The notes beneath the pieces were generated by a model. That model saw only the letters and a list, made by a program, of their open reading frames with translations, was not told where the DNA came from and ran no database searches. Of a stretch of DNA of 64,000 bases, positions 1 to 10,024 are shown in pieces; position 1 is the first letter of the stretch, and each line of letters begins with the position of its first letter. A program made the translations under genes and the position numbers. Source of the stretch: Allorhodopirellula solitaria (GTDB lineage: Bacteria; Planctomycetota; Planctomycetia; Pirellulales; Pirellulaceae); NCBI RefSeq assembly GCF_007859855.1, contig NZ_SJPK01000003.1:379182-443181 (forward strand). The letters run 5' to 3'.

Positions 1-456
1 CAGGCGTTCCATGCCAAGCGTTCGATCGAAGATCGTGCCGCCGAGAAGCTCCGGATCGTCGAAGACCTGTTCCGTCTGCACGCCGGCGAACCAGTGATTG
101 TATTTTGTGGTTCCAACGCAATGGCTCGCGACGTCTCGACTCGCTTCCTGATTCCCTGCTTGCTAAGTCATTGCCGCAAACGCGAACGGCAAGAAATTCT
201 CATGGGCCTCCGCGAGGGGCGATATCCTGCGCTCGTAGCCAACCGCGTGCTCGATGAAGGTGTCGATCTGCCGGAGGTCAATGTGGCGATCGTGATCGGT
301 GGCGGCAGCGGCACGCGGCAGGCGATCCAGCGACTCGGTCGTGTGCTACGCAAAAACGCTTTCGGACGAGCCTGTTTCTATGAAATTGTCACGGCCGGGA
401 CGCGCGATGAACAGCGTTCGCGAGACCGGCGCCGCGATGAGGCATTCAAGAAATAA
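1..456 (+). CDS. XPB-like superfamily 2 helicase, C-terminal part (5' end outside window)
   Basis: The reading frame is open from base 1, so the gene enters from the left. About 151 C-terminal residues are visible. They form the second RecA-like lobe of a superfamily 2 DNA helicase: a strand-leading segment with VIVFCGSN, motif V with ANRVLDEGVDLPEV, and motif VI with QRLGRVLR carrying the arginine fingers. The tail is highly charged. The next gene begins 8 bases downstream and encodes a DUF790/Bax1-type nuclease, the known partner of archaeal XPB helicases, which is the main reason for choosing XPB over a generic DEAD-box enzyme. By analogy the pair would unwind and cut damaged DNA in nucleotide excision repair. 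The ATPase lobe is not visible, so the family is partly inferred. Confidence 0.82.
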   Translation, partial: QAFHAKRSIEDRAAEKLRIVEDLFRLHAGEPVIVFCGSNAMARDVSTRFLIPCLLSHCRKRERQEILMGLREGRYPALVANRVLDEGVDLPEVNVAIVIGGGSGTRQAIQRLGRVLRKNAFGRACFYEIVTAGTRDEQRSRDRRRDEAFKK

Positions 457-464
457 GGATCCTC

Positions 465-1721
465 ATGCTGACCAAACAAGAATCCATTCTCGAGTTCGAT
501 TTCTCGCGTCAAGCTGTCCTGCCTGATCGACTGACCCGGAAAACACACTCCCCCTACCTCCCTGCCGTGGAACAGATCCTCGGCATTTACCGGGATCAAG
601 TGGGGCGGACCCGGCGGGAGCTGCACACGCTTGTGCAGCGAACGATGCAAGAACTGGAGGACTGTTCGAGCGTCCGCATGTCAGCGTTTTGCAAGCTCCT
701 CGACGACGCCAGTGAGTTTGACCAGGATCGTAGCGGCGCGGCCGCAACGCTTCGTCGACGCGTCTTCACACTCGCTGCCGCGTACCATCCCCTCGTCCAT
801 GCGCCGGACCATCTCTTTGCGTCGAGCGAAGCGGAGGTCAAGCAGAAGATCGCCGACCAGCTCGGGCGTTCCTGGCCGGATATCGAAGCGGAACTGTTCG
901 CCGATGTGATCGAGTTTCATCGTCTCAAAACACCGCCCGATGCTAGCATCGATGCCGCCGCGCTGTTGAGTCGATACAACGTTGCGCAAACCCAAACGGC
1001 GCTGTACTCGGCGGTGGAGTTGACCGTCCTGGCGGGCCGCGATTTCAAGACCATTCTCCGCTATGCCAAACTTGCCCGGCTGATGCATACTATCTCCCGG
1101 CAAGGCAATGGGTACACCCTCCGCTTCAACGGTCCCGCCTCAATCGTTCGCGAGACTCGCCGCTACGGGGTCGCCATGGCTCGGTTCTTGCCAGGACTCC
1201 TCGCCGCGGATGATTGGCGGATGCGTGCAATCGTGATTGGCCCGCTGCGACGCCGGTTTGCCCTCCAGCTATCCAGCCGTGATGGACTTCGCAGCGAAGT
1301 GGCCCCCAGCGATTTCGATAGCGAGCTGGAGGAGACCTTTCACCGCCGTTGGCTCGAATCGGACACCGGCGATTGGCAGATCGCACGCGAGTCCACTGTT
1401 TTGCACTCGGGTCAGAACGTTTTCATGCCCGACTTCACGTTTCGCCACCCCGATCATGGCGAGATGTTGCTCGAGATCATCGGCTTCTGGACACCGGAAT
1501 ACCTGCGCGAGAAGGCTCAGCGACTGGCCCAGTTCTCTGACCATGGGCGGATCCTGCTCGCCGTTGCAGAGCATGCTGACGAAGCGATCCCCGACCTCGG
1601 TTTGCCCCGTGCGGTCTACAAGACAAAGCTCCTGCCGAAAGCAGTCATGGGGCTCCTGGCGGCTGCCCACGAGGCATCGCCCAATCCCTCTCAGACCGAA
1701 AACTCTAACGAACCCGGATAA
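465..1721 (+). CDS. DUF790/Bax1-type nuclease, partner of XPB helicase
   Basis: 418 residues, ATG start 8 bases after the helicase stop. The N-terminus (MLTKQESILEF) and overall length fit the DUF790 family. The C-terminal third carries a PD-(D/E)xK-like nuclease core: PD at residues 322-323 (MPDFTF), then LLEIIGFW with E337, followed by a helix with YLREK supplying a lysine. In archaea, Bax1 binds XPB and acts as the endonuclease of the pair. Adjacency to an XPB-like helicase here supports the same role. Catalytic residues are read from the sequence; the DNA repair role is inferred from the family. No signal peptide or membrane segment is visible. Confidence 0.83.
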   Translation: MLTKQESILEFDFSRQAVLPDRLTRKTHSPYLPAVEQILGIYRDQVGRTRRELHTLVQRTMQELEDCSSVRMSAFCKLLDDASEFDQDRSGAAATLRRRVFTLAAAYHPLVHAPDHLFASSEAEVKQKIADQLGRSWPDIEAELFADVIEFHRLKTPPDASIDAAALLSRYNVAQTQTALYSAVELTVLAGRDFKTILRYAKLARLMHTISRQGNGYTLRFNGPASIVRETRRYGVAMARFLPGLLAADDWRMRAIVIGPLRRRFALQLSSRDGLRSEVAPSDFDSELEETFHRRWLESDTGDWQIARESTVLHSGQNVFMPDFTFRHPDHGEMLLEIIGFWTPEYLREKAQRLAQFSDHGRILLAVAEHADEAIPDLGLPRAVYKTKLLPKAVMGLLAAAHEASPNPSQTENSNEPG

Positions 1722-1883
1722 TCGTTAAACCTTAACGCCTGTTTTGTCGATGGATTGCTTAGGACCTCTCTGAAAGCCGGGCGTTTGCTCGAACGAGCGT
1801 GTGCGTCGCCCTTGGGTGATAGCCGCGTACTTTCAGGGGCTCAGGTCGGGTTACAAGATAGGCCGCTGCCCGCTAGGTCGGGG

Positions 1884-3398
1884 ATGAAGTACTGCCGGCG
1901 ACCCTACGTACTGGGATTAGAAGTGTACGGGCGAAAACGTTGCAAACTCGCATTCATGGCAATAAGCATCCTGATGCTTACCAAGGCGACTGCGCAGTCG
2001 CCGACCCGACTGCCTCCCATCGAGGTGGGATCGAATGCCGAAGCTGAACGGCCGACGCTGCAAACTCTGCTCCATCACGTCAACTGGCAATCGACTCCAG
2101 AGGCCCCGATCGACCTCATCGATGACGCGCAATCGAGCGCCGACGACAGTTCGGCCGCTCTCGACGCGCTCGAGCCACCGGTGGTGTCCGAACCCGCCGC
2201 CACCTCTCTGCCCGATAGCGATGATGTTGTCTTCGCGACGGATGCCGCCGAACTCTCGCAAGAGTTCCAGACGACGGCCTACGAGCGAGAGTCACGCGGG
2301 GAATTGCAGAACAACTTCGTTGCCCAGCCCGATTTTGCGGGAGGAATCTCGATCATTTCTGGCGATGTGGCCATGAAGATCGGTGGCTACGTCAAGGCGG
2401 ACTTGATTCAAGATTACAATCCAATTGATTCCCCTGATTCGTTCGTGACGACCGCGATTCCGACCGATGGAGAGTCGGGCAAGAGAGCACGTTTTCATGC
2501 CCGTCAATCGCGACTGAGCTTCGATACCCGTTGGCGTATCGAAGATCGAATTGCGCGGGCCTATATCGAAGGCGATTTCTTCGGCGGGACGACCGACAGC
2601 ACGGTGAGTCTGTACCGCCTGCGCCATGCCTACGGTAATATCGGCCGCTTCACGGCCGGGCAAACCTGGACCACATTCACTGACCCTTCCGCTGTTCCGC
2701 AAACGCTCGATTTTGAAGGCGGCGTTTCCAACGTGAACCGGAGGCAGGGGCTCGTGCGATGGGACCAACCCATTAATAATCGCTGGAGCGTTGCCGTGTC
2801 GGTAGAGAATCCTCGAGTCGATTTCATTACACCGGTCCTGGTGACAGGCGAAGCCCGGACGGAGACTCCCGATTTCATATCGCGCATTCGCTACGAACGA
2901 GACAGAACGGAGTTTCAGGTCGCCTACCTGATGCGAGAAATCGGCTTCCAGCCGGAGGACGCTCCCCTGATCAAGAGTTTTGCCTCCGGATTCAACTTTT
3001 CCGGATCCGCCGTGTTCCACGAGGACACGAAAGTCTATTCGCAGATCATGTTTGGTGACGGCATCGGAAGCTACCGCGGTTCGCCAGACGTCGTTGCAAC
3101 GGGGCCGAGCACCGCGTCACTGCTACCCGTTTTCGGTTGGATGATTGGTGCTCACCATCGCTTGACGGAGCGCTGGACGACGAACTTTACGTACAGTGCG
3201 CTCTACCTGGATGATATTGCAGGACAAGCTTCCACGAACCTCCGAAACACGACCTACTTCGCCGTCAACTTGATCGCGAATCCTTATGAACGCGTGTTCT
3301 GTGGCATCGAGTATCTCTACGGCCAGCGGACCGACGTCAGCGGCGCAGCCGGCCACGCCAACCGCGTTCAAATGTCATTCGGATTCTTTTTGCCTTGA
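1884..3398 (+). CDS. DcaP-like outer-membrane porin
   Basis: The open frame reaches back to a TTG at 1755, but an ATG at 1884 gives a basic N-terminus followed by a hydrophobic stretch and TATAQS, a plausible signal peptide, so this start is preferred (504 residues). Residues 40-150 are acidic, Ser/Ala/Pro-rich and probably disordered. The rest has alternating aromatic and polar strands typical of a beta barrel: KIGGYVKADLI, RQSRLSFDTRW, GRFTAGQTWTTF, ending in SFGFFLP with a terminal aromatic/proline signature. The strand pattern and the GYVKAD entry resemble DcaP/OprP-like trimeric porins. The substrate cannot be told. It stands alone between the nuclease gene and a gene-free stretch. Confidence 0.7.
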   Translation: MKYCRRPYVLGLEVYGRKRCKLAFMAISILMLTKATAQSPTRLPPIEVGSNAEAERPTLQTLLHHVNWQSTPEAPIDLIDDAQSSADDSSAALDALEPPVVSEPAATSLPDSDDVVFATDAAELSQEFQTTAYERESRGELQNNFVAQPDFAGGISIISGDVAMKIGGYVKADLIQDYNPIDSPDSFVTTAIPTDGESGKRARFHARQSRLSFDTRWRIEDRIARAYIEGDFFGGTTDSTVSLYRLRHAYGNIGRFTAGQTWTTFTDPSAVPQTLDFEGGVSNVNRRQGLVRWDQPINNRWSVAVSVENPRVDFITPVLVTGEARTETPDFISRIRYERDRTEFQVAYLMREIGFQPEDAPLIKSFASGFNFSGSAVFHEDTKVYSQIMFGDGIGSYRGSPDVVATGPSTASLLPVFGWMIGAHHRLTERWTTNFTYSALYLDDIAGQASTNLRNTTYFAVNLIANPYERVFCGIEYLYGQRTDVSGAAGHANRVQMSFGFFLP

Positions 3399-3979
3399 TC
3401 ACTGCCCGCGTGCCACGTCCACGCGAGGCTGCAAGTTCAAGGGTTGGAATGCAGGGCTCAGAGCTCTCGATCTCCATCCCCGCATCCGATCGCGTCTGGC
3501 AACATCACGGCGGCCCGCTCGACGCCGCCCGCGTAAAGTCGTGCCCCACGATTGAGATGGCACTGCTCCGACCGATTCGCCTCTGCGATGCAGACGCACC
3601 CGTCGGCTTTTCAGGACTGGGCAGTCAACTGGGCAATCACACGCTGCGCCCCAATTCGCGGACTCGCTTCGCTGGCTGTCATCACGTCAGTGGCGCCGCC
3701 ACTGAGGAGAACAAGCAATTCGAGCTCCAGTTTCTGCGCAATATCTACCTTTAACCGCCCCGTGCAGCCCCTTGAAAGCCTGTAGCCGGTGAACTGGCGT
3801 GACTCGGTGGCTGTGAGATTTTAGGCGTGCGCCCGGGCCTGCATGTGTTATCATGGTGTCATCCAGACTTGGTAGAGGCCAGCCGTTATCGGTTGCCGCT
3901 TTGGCAGCGTTGTACCGCCACAGCCGAGTCGGGACCCCGCCTGCATCCTCCGACCTGAACGACAAGGTCTGCCCGCCTC
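3399..3979. other. Intergenic stretch with no convincing gene
   Basis: This 580-base gap between the porin and the cytochrome gene has short open frames on both strands, the longest about 119 codons. None has a ribosome-binding site, a recognisable motif or a plausible amino-acid composition. No strong hairpin with a T-run and no tRNA-like fold was seen. It presumably holds the promoter for the following cytochrome operon. Confidence 0.5.
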
Positions 3980-6757
3980 ATGCCAATATCCATTGTGAAA
4001 ATATGCTGCCCTGCGCTCGTGGTTTGTGCCGTTGCCTCGCTGGCGGCGGTGCTCGACGCCAGCGAACCCGATAAGGTCGGACAGCCGCCAACACAGTCCA
4101 ACCTTTCCGTTTCGGAAGCGGCCGACGCGGCCCCAGACCTCGAGCAGTTGAAACGGGGTGGCTTCGAGCGTTCGCGTTTCAAGAGTTTTGTCGCCCCGCA
4201 ACACCCGCAGTCGGTAGGTGACCAGAGCGTGCCGGCTCCCCAGGCGAACTTGGCCGAATTCGAGTCGACGATCGGGCCGCTGTTGGAGCTCAACTGTACT
4301 GATTGTCACGGCCCCTACGCGACCGAAGGAAACTTCAGAATCGACACGATGGATCCTGATCTGGTCTCGGGCAGTGACACGGATTGGTGGGCAGAGGTCT
4401 TTGCGGTGTTAACCAAAGGTGAGATGCCACCGCCTGATGCGAGTGAGTTGGAGGAGGCGGATCGGTTACGGATCGTCGACTGGTTGGCCACCGAACTGCA
4501 GACGGCGTCGCGTGTGCGTCGCAGCTCCGGCGGGCATTCCGCATTCCGACGCATGACGCGTTACGAGTACAACTACGCGCTGCAAGACCTGCTCGGGTTG
4601 CCCTGGGATTTTGCCAAAGATCTGCCGCCCGAATCGCACTCCGAGGACGGTTTTCAGAACAGTTCCGAGCTTCTGCATGTGACGGTTTCCCAGTTTGAGA
4701 CGTATCGCCGGATTGCCCGCAGCGCGTTGGAACGTGCGACGGTCTCCGGTGCACGCCCGCCCACACGCTACTGGGGGATCTCGATGAAAGATGCTGCCGA
4801 TCGAGAATTGCCCAATCAAGCCGTGCAGATTGAGAATGCCAAGCAGGAGCTCAAGGAGGATCCCGAGAAGCTGAAGGCCGAACTCGATCGATTGGAGAAG
4901 AGTTTTCGGAAACCGCACCGCACCGCTTATTTCAAAGAGCGATCGAGCGGTCGAACGGCAGTGGCGAAGTGGCAGTACCGTGGTGCCAAATACGCGTACG
5001 CCCCAACGGATGAGCCACCAAGCATCCCCGACGCTCTCGATCGTGTCGCCATCCTGCCTGCGGGCCGCCAGCAGAAGCTGATTCTCGAATTGGGGAACCA
5101 ATTGCCCGATGAGGGCAACATGCGAGTGAGAGTGCGAGCATCGCGCGTGCAGGTCGATGGCGAGCACTTTCCCAGTATGCAGCTGATGTTCGGTTGGCAG
5201 GCGAGCAACGAAGGGCGTGCGTTGCTGCGTGTCAGTCAAGCCGACACGGAAATAACCGCTGGGCCCGATGACTCTCAGTGGGTGCAGTGGGATGTGCCGC
5301 TCGGCGAGATCTATCCTCGCAACTCGGTCCGCAAGACCTCACCGATGGGGGCGATGCCCAGTCCCTCGGAGTACATTCGCATTGCCAATAGCTCCGCCTC
5401 GGCCAACGATATCCAGGTGGACTATGTGAGCGTTGCGGCGCCTGTCTACGATCAGTGGCCCCCAGCATCACACGAGCGAATTTTCTTCGCGAGCGAGCAT
5501 GCCGACAATGAGTTGGCCTACGCGGAAGAGATTGTCACCGCGTTCCTGACACGTGCCTGGCGTCGGCCCGTTAGCGACGCGGAGATCGATCGCAAGCTCG
5601 AACTCTTTTCCGATCTGCGCCCCCAGTGCGAGAGTTTCGAAGAAGCGATCGTTGAAGTTTTAGCGACCGTGTTGGCCTCTCCACAATTTCTGTACGTTTC
5701 CAACGACACCGCGTCGATGCCATCGGCGGAGACACCTCAACGATCCACGCTGACGGACTACGCGTTAGCAACACGCTTAGCGATGTTTCTGTGGTGCAGC
5801 GTCCCCGACGATCAGCTGTTGGAGCTAGCCGAAGAAGGCCAGCTTGCTCAGCCCGCTGTCCTGGCGTCACAGGTCGATCGGATGTTGGCGGACCCTCGTA
5901 GCGAGCGGTTCACGCGTCACTTTGTGCATCAGTGGCTCGACATGCAGTTGCTGGATTTCATGAATTTCAAGCAGCACATTCGAAATTTTGACCCCCAGTT
6001 GAAAGAAGCGATGCAGCACGAGCCGATCGCTTTTTTCGAGGAGATGCTGCGTGAGGACGCCAGTGTCTTGGATTTCATTCACTGCGATTACACGATGGCC
6101 AACGAGCGACTCGCCGAACACTATGGGATCCGTGGTGTCTTCGGTAATGATTTTCAGCGTGTGGACCTGGGGGGAGACTATCAGCGTGGCGGTCTGTTGA
6201 CTCAAGCGGGTTTACTGGCGATGAATTCCGATTGGCCGGACTCCCACCCGCTCAAACGCGCGATTTGGGTATTGGAGAGCCTCTTGAACGATCCCCCACC
6301 GCCACCACCACCCGCCGTGCCACAGATCGATCTGGCGGATCCAGAGATCGCCAAGATGACACTGAAGGAGCGAATCGAGGATCATCGCAACCATGCCGCT
6401 TGCATGTCCTGTCACGTGAAGATCGATCCGTGGGGAATCGCCTTCGAGAACTACGATGCTCTCGGGCAATGGCGCGACGAGATTCGAGGCAAGCCGGTCG
6501 ACGCATCGAGCGAGTTGTTCAACCATCAGACGCTCGACGGCATGGACGGTTTGAAGCGATTTCTGCTGCAGAATCGACAGGACCAATTCGTGCAGGCGAT
6601 GGTCCACAAGCTTTCAACCTACGCCCTGGGGCGACCGCTCACTTTCGCCGACCGCGCCGACGTGGATGCGATCACCGCTGAGGTTCGTGCTCAAGGTGAC
6701 GGGCTTGGGACCATGATTCACGAGATCGTGAGCAGTGAACTGTTTCAATCCAGATAG
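3980..6757 (+). CDS. Planctomycete-type cytochrome c protein (DUF1587/1592/1588/1585 series)
   Basis: 925 residues. The N-terminus MPISIVKICCPALVV to LDAS is a signal peptide. A class I cytochrome c-like module follows with CTDCH at C106-C109-H110 and a likely axial Met in GEMPPP. The later part matches the DUF1587-DUF1592-DUF1588-DUF1585 architecture: the FRRMTRYEYNYALQDLLG segment, the AFLTRAWRRPVSDAEI helix, and the proline-rich linker before a second CMSCH at C808-C811-H812 in the DUF1588-like region. A sugar-binding-like beta sandwich lies at about 340-500. Family members are exported redox proteins of unknown substrate, greatly expanded in planctomycetes. The DUF1552 gene lies 53 bases downstream, the usual pairing for this family. 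Confidence 0.88.
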   Translation: MPISIVKICCPALVVCAVASLAAVLDASEPDKVGQPPTQSNLSVSEAADAAPDLEQLKRGGFERSRFKSFVAPQHPQSVGDQSVPAPQANLAEFESTIGPLLELNCTDCHGPYATEGNFRIDTMDPDLVSGSDTDWWAEVFAVLTKGEMPPPDASELEEADRLRIVDWLATELQTASRVRRSSGGHSAFRRMTRYEYNYALQDLLGLPWDFAKDLPPESHSEDGFQNSSELLHVTVSQFETYRRIARSALERATVSGARPPTRYWGISMKDAADRELPNQAVQIENAKQELKEDPEKLKAELDRLEKSFRKPHRTAYFKERSSGRTAVAKWQYRGAKYAYAPTDEPPSIPDALDRVAILPAGRQQKLILELGNQLPDEGNMRVRVRASRVQVDGEHFPSMQLMFGWQASNEGRALLRVSQADTEITAGPDDSQWVQWDVPLGEIYPRNSVRKTSPMGAMPSPSEYIRIANSSASANDIQVDYVSVAAPVYDQWPPASHERIFFASEHADNELAYAEEIVTAFLTRAWRRPVSDAEIDRKLELFSDLRPQCESFEEAIVEVLATVLASPQFLYVSNDTASMPSAETPQRSTLTDYALATRLAMFLWCSVPDDQLLELAEEGQLAQPAVLASQVDRMLADPRSERFTRHFVHQWLDMQLLDFMNFKQHIRNFDPQLKEAMQHEPIAFFEEMLREDASVLDFIHCDYTMANERLAEHYGIRGVFGNDFQRVDLGGDYQRGGLLTQAGLLAMNSDWPDSHPLKRAIWVLESLLNDPPPPPPPAVPQIDLADPEIAKMTLKERIEDHRNHAACMSCHVKIDPWGIAFENYDALGQWRDEIRGKPVDASSELFNHQTLDGMDGLKRFLLQNRQDQFVQAMVHKLSTYALGRPLTFADRADVDAITAEVRAQGDGLGTMIHEIVSSELFQSR

Positions 6758-6810
6758 TTCTGCACGCTGTTTGATCATTTTCAATGAGACCCTTAACGAA
6801 GGACAGAAAC

Positions 6811-8229
6811 ATGGCATGGAATATGAACAACATCGATCGACGACGGTTCCTGCGGGGCAGTGGTGTCGCTTTGGCGTTGCCTCTGTTCGGGTCGACTGCC
6901 TCCTCGTCGACTGCTTCCTCGTCGACGGGCGGGGACGAGGTCGTCAAAAATCCAAAGCGGCTCGGCTGCTTCTATTTCCCTGATGGCGTGCCGATGCCGC
7001 TGCCCCAAGACCCCGCTTATCAGGATTGGTCCTGGTTTCCCCACGGCAATGGAAACGAATTCACGTTCTCTAAGTGCATGCAGCCACTGCAACCGCTGCA
7101 GGGTGACTTGACGGTTCTGTCAGGTTTTTCGCATCCCAAATCGCGGGATGTGCACGGGCACAACAATGCTGACCAATTCCTGACCGCGGCGGCAACGGGA
7201 GGCGGCGACCGCGAGTATGAGAATACGATTTCACTCGACCAAGCGTACGCCAGGCATGTCGGTGACCGCACGCGTTTTTCGTCTTTGGTGATGTCGACCG
7301 ATGGGGGAATTGGCACCGCGCGAGGCACGCACACGCTCTCGTTCGATCGCAATGGTCGCCCAATTCCAGCGGAGCATCGGCCCAAGCAGATCTTCGACCA
7401 GCTATTTGTCAAAAGCGATGGCGACTCGGCCCGCCGATTGGGCCTCAGTCGCAGCGCCCTCGATGACATGCTCGCCGATGCGCATTCGCTACGACAGACC
7501 CTTTCAACCAATGATCGCAAGAGTCTGGACGAATACCTCGAGTCGGTGCGGCAGGCGGAAGTGAAAGTGGAAAAGGCCAAGCGATGGCTCGATGCTCCGA
7601 TGCCCCAGTTGGACGGCGATCTGCCCAATCTGGAGTTGACGACTGAAGAGCCTCGTGAGTACTTGCGGACGATGTTCGATCTCATCTACCTCGCGTTCAA
7701 AACGGATTCGACACGGGTGGCCACCTACCAGATCGGTCGTGAGAACGGTGTTGGTCGCAGCGACCATCTCGCCCGTGCGGTCGGATTCAATCTCGCACAC
7801 CAACTTTCGCACGAGACCAAAAACCCCGACGGCTGGAAGCGGTTTGGCATCTATTGTCAGTTTCTAAACGAGGAGTTTGGACGACTGGTTAGCAAGCTCA
7901 AGGAGACCCCCGAGCCGGCGGGGACCGGGAACATGCTCGACAACACACTGCTGTTGTTTGGATCGGCATCGAGCGCCTTCCATCTCTCTCGCAATTACCC
8001 CCTGATCCTTGCTGGGGGCAAGCAAATGGGATTCAAGCACGGGCAGTACATCAACCATGCCGGGATGAATTTCCAAGGCGGCCCGTGGTTGGGCAAGGGC
8101 GAACCGTGGCAGGATGAAGCAAAGGGAGTCGACGTGCCGTTGTCGAACTTGTACGTCACCATGCTGCAGCGACTCGGGGTCGCCACAGACCGGTTCGGCG
8201 ACAGTACCGGTATCGTTGAGAATATCTAG
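6811..8229 (+). CDS. Tat-exported DUF1552 protein
   Basis: ATG at 6811 is preferred to the in-frame ATG at 6784 because AAGGA sits 8 bases ahead of it. The product is 472 residues. The N-terminus has a twin-arginine signal, DRRRFLRGSG followed by a short hydrophobic run, then a Ser/Thr-rich spacer. The body has DUF1552 features: GCFYFPDGVPMP, a VHGHNN segment, LSLDQAYA-like and SLDEYLESVRQAE. Together with the upstream DUF1592 protein it forms a two-gene operon typical of planctomycetes. Tat export implies folding, perhaps with a cofactor, in the cytoplasm. The biochemical role is not known and is not guessed here. Confidence 0.88.
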   Translation: MAWNMNNIDRRRFLRGSGVALALPLFGSTASSSTASSSTGGDEVVKNPKRLGCFYFPDGVPMPLPQDPAYQDWSWFPHGNGNEFTFSKCMQPLQPLQGDLTVLSGFSHPKSRDVHGHNNADQFLTAAATGGGDREYENTISLDQAYARHVGDRTRFSSLVMSTDGGIGTARGTHTLSFDRNGRPIPAEHRPKQIFDQLFVKSDGDSARRLGLSRSALDDMLADAHSLRQTLSTNDRKSLDEYLESVRQAEVKVEKAKRWLDAPMPQLDGDLPNLELTTEEPREYLRTMFDLIYLAFKTDSTRVATYQIGRENGVGRSDHLARAVGFNLAHQLSHETKNPDGWKRFGIYCQFLNEEFGRLVSKLKETPEPAGTGNMLDNTLLLFGSASSAFHLSRNYPLILAGGKQMGFKHGQYINHAGMNFQGGPWLGKGEPWQDEAKGVDVPLSNLYVTMLQRLGVATDRFGDSTGIVENI

Positions 8230-8269
8230 ATATGCATCGGCGAATCTCTTGGGGTCGGCGCGGGGCCGT

Positions 8270-10024
8270 TTAGCGTTCCGACGGCAAGCGATAGACCGCA
8301 TAGGTGGCATTGCGTTCGTCGTCCAAAGGATAGACCTGAACCAAGGGAAGTTGAGGGCCGACGACTCGGCGGTCGACGATGATCCAGTTAACGTTGTACT
8401 TCCTGCGGAATTCGCGCAGTCGATCGTAACGAATCGTCACGCGCATGGTTGACAGTTCAAAGGGGAAAATTTCGACAAACCGCCGCGCCCATTCCCGCAG
8501 AGTGGCCACATCCTGCGGGATGTCTTTCCAGTTGACCACCTCGGCGCGCTCGGCGTACCACTTGAATGATTGTTGGTGCCGGGGCGTTAGCAACACCTCC
8601 TGTTCGGGCGTGTTGGCACGGACAAAACGACAGACATTGATCCAGTCCTGCATCGTCTGCCGTTGCTCCGCGTAGTTCGCTCCCCGCCGCAGGCCGAGCA
8701 GGTTATTACTGTGAGAAATCGGCACCCCAGCGCGGACTCGTTGCCAGGTGGATAGACCCACCAAGCCGCCCGCCATCAGCACGGTCATCAGACACGCCAA
8801 GAAAGCGGCACCGCGAGCGTCCACTCGGAGCGAAGCCCATGGTTGCTCCCAGATTGATCGCCGCGATGCGAGATAGTGCGCGTGCGTGAACGACAAGATG
8901 ACAGCGATGCTACAACCGAGAGCCAACGGTGTGGTCACGTCTGCGAGCCGGAACCAATAGAATCGCAGCAACTTCGCAGCCAAGTCCGGTGCAACCGCTG
9001 GAAGAATTCCCACGAACAGACCGCAGATACTGATACACATCGCTCCAACGGTGAACGCCGCCAACGACCGCAACGCGTGTATCTGAGCGGGAGACGAAGG
9101 ATCGTGTCGCTTAGCAAGCCTCCGCTGTATTTCGAGACACACCAGGGTGATCAGTGAGAGCACAGCATGCCGCACGTACCAGTCGCGGTGAAACGCCGAG
9201 GGCAACAGGTGATGGGAGATCCGGAAATAGGTATACACACGCGCCGCTGAAGTGGACTCCGCAGGCGAAGCGTTCCATGACATAGCCATGGCGGGTACCA
9301 GTCCTATCAGCGAAATAGCACCGCCTGCAAATAACGCTGGAGTGAAGAACCGTGCTTTCTCTTGGGTAGGATCGCGGCGCACCCGTTCGGTCCAGGCAAA
9401 GGCGAGTGCGGCGGCCACAACAGCCCATCCGCCGGTGAGCACATGAAAGGCAGCGGCGGCGCCGAAGAGCAACCAAACCCGATTCCAATTCCGCTGCAGC
9501 AACTCGGCGATCCCCAGCAAAACCAATCCGTAGGCGGGTACTTTTGCTTCGATGCCACCCACCACCCATTCACCGGCGAGATTGCCCTGTTCTATTCCCG
9601 CGATCCAGACAATTGCCACGATGACCGCGAACGCCGCGGGGACGCGCAGTGCGGAGCACAGCCGAACCAGCCCTGCGGCGAGCATGCCCCAGCCGATCAA
9701 TCGTCCGATCCAGGCGGTGGTGGAGAGCGAACACCACTGTGTCGGCCAACCGAAGACCCAGTAGAACAAAGCATGCGCTTTTCCGGACGCGACAAAGAGG
9801 TCCTCACTGCACCAAGCCGGGTTCCAAAAGTTTTTTGCTTTGGCGAGATAATGAGCTTCGTTGACACCCGGCGGTGCGTCCCCGGCATAGACGAAGCACA
9901 GACCGACCACGGTCAACCACGCCAATAGCCAGTTCGAACGCTGCCATGGCGTTGATGGTGGTCGATCGGCGTGCGGCGGATTCAGTGACGGTGTCGTCGA
10001 TCGCGACGAGGGATTTGAACTCAC
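8270..10024 (-). CDS. Polytopic inner-membrane protein, GT-C-like (possibly DUF6798)
   Basis: 584 residues with about 10-11 hydrophobic helices after a proline-rich, soluble N-terminus. An early periplasmic loop contains [15 protein letters not shown], and the C-terminal soluble domain contains [19 protein letters not shown]. Both segments resemble a planctomycete family I associate with DUF6798, from memory and unverified. The fold resembles GT-C glycosyltransferases, with acidic residues in the first loop, but no activity can be assigned. The gene starts with GTG and overlaps the pdxA stop by 4 bases, so the two are translationally coupled in an operon with the DUF2007 gene. Confidence 0.75.
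   Translation of the reverse strand: MSSNPSSRSTTPSLNPPHADRPPSTPWQRSNWLLAWLTVVGLCFVYAGDAPPGVNEAHYLAKAKNFWNPAWCSEDLFVASGKAHALFYWVFGWPTQWCSLSTTAWIGRLIGWGMLAAGLVRLCSALRVPAAFAVIVAIVWIAGIEQGNLAGEWVVGGIEAKVPAYGLVLLGIAELLQRNWNRVWLLFGAAAAFHVLTGGWAVVAAALAFAWTERVRRDPTQEKARFFTPALFAGGAISLIGLVPAMAMSWNASPAESTSAARVYTYFRISHHLLPSAFHRDWYVRHAVLSLITLVCLEIQRRLAKRHDPSSPAQIHALRSLAAFTVGAMCISICGLFVGILPAVAPDLAAKLLRFYWFRLADVTTPLALGCSIAVILSFTHAHYLASRRSIWEQPWASLRVDARGAAFLACLMTVLMAGGLVGLSTWQRVRAGVPISHSNNLLGLRRGANYAEQRQTMQDWINVCRFVRANTPEQEVLLTPRHQQSFKWYAERAEVVNWKDIPQDVATLREWARRFVEIFPFELSTMRVTIRYDRLREFRRKYNVNWIIVDRRVVGPQLPLVQVYPLDDERNATYAVYRLPSER

Noticed and set aside
3395-3754. 119-codon plus-strand open frame after the porin
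   Set aside because: No ribosome-binding site, it overlaps the porin stop, has no recognisable motif, and reads like random GC-rich DNA.
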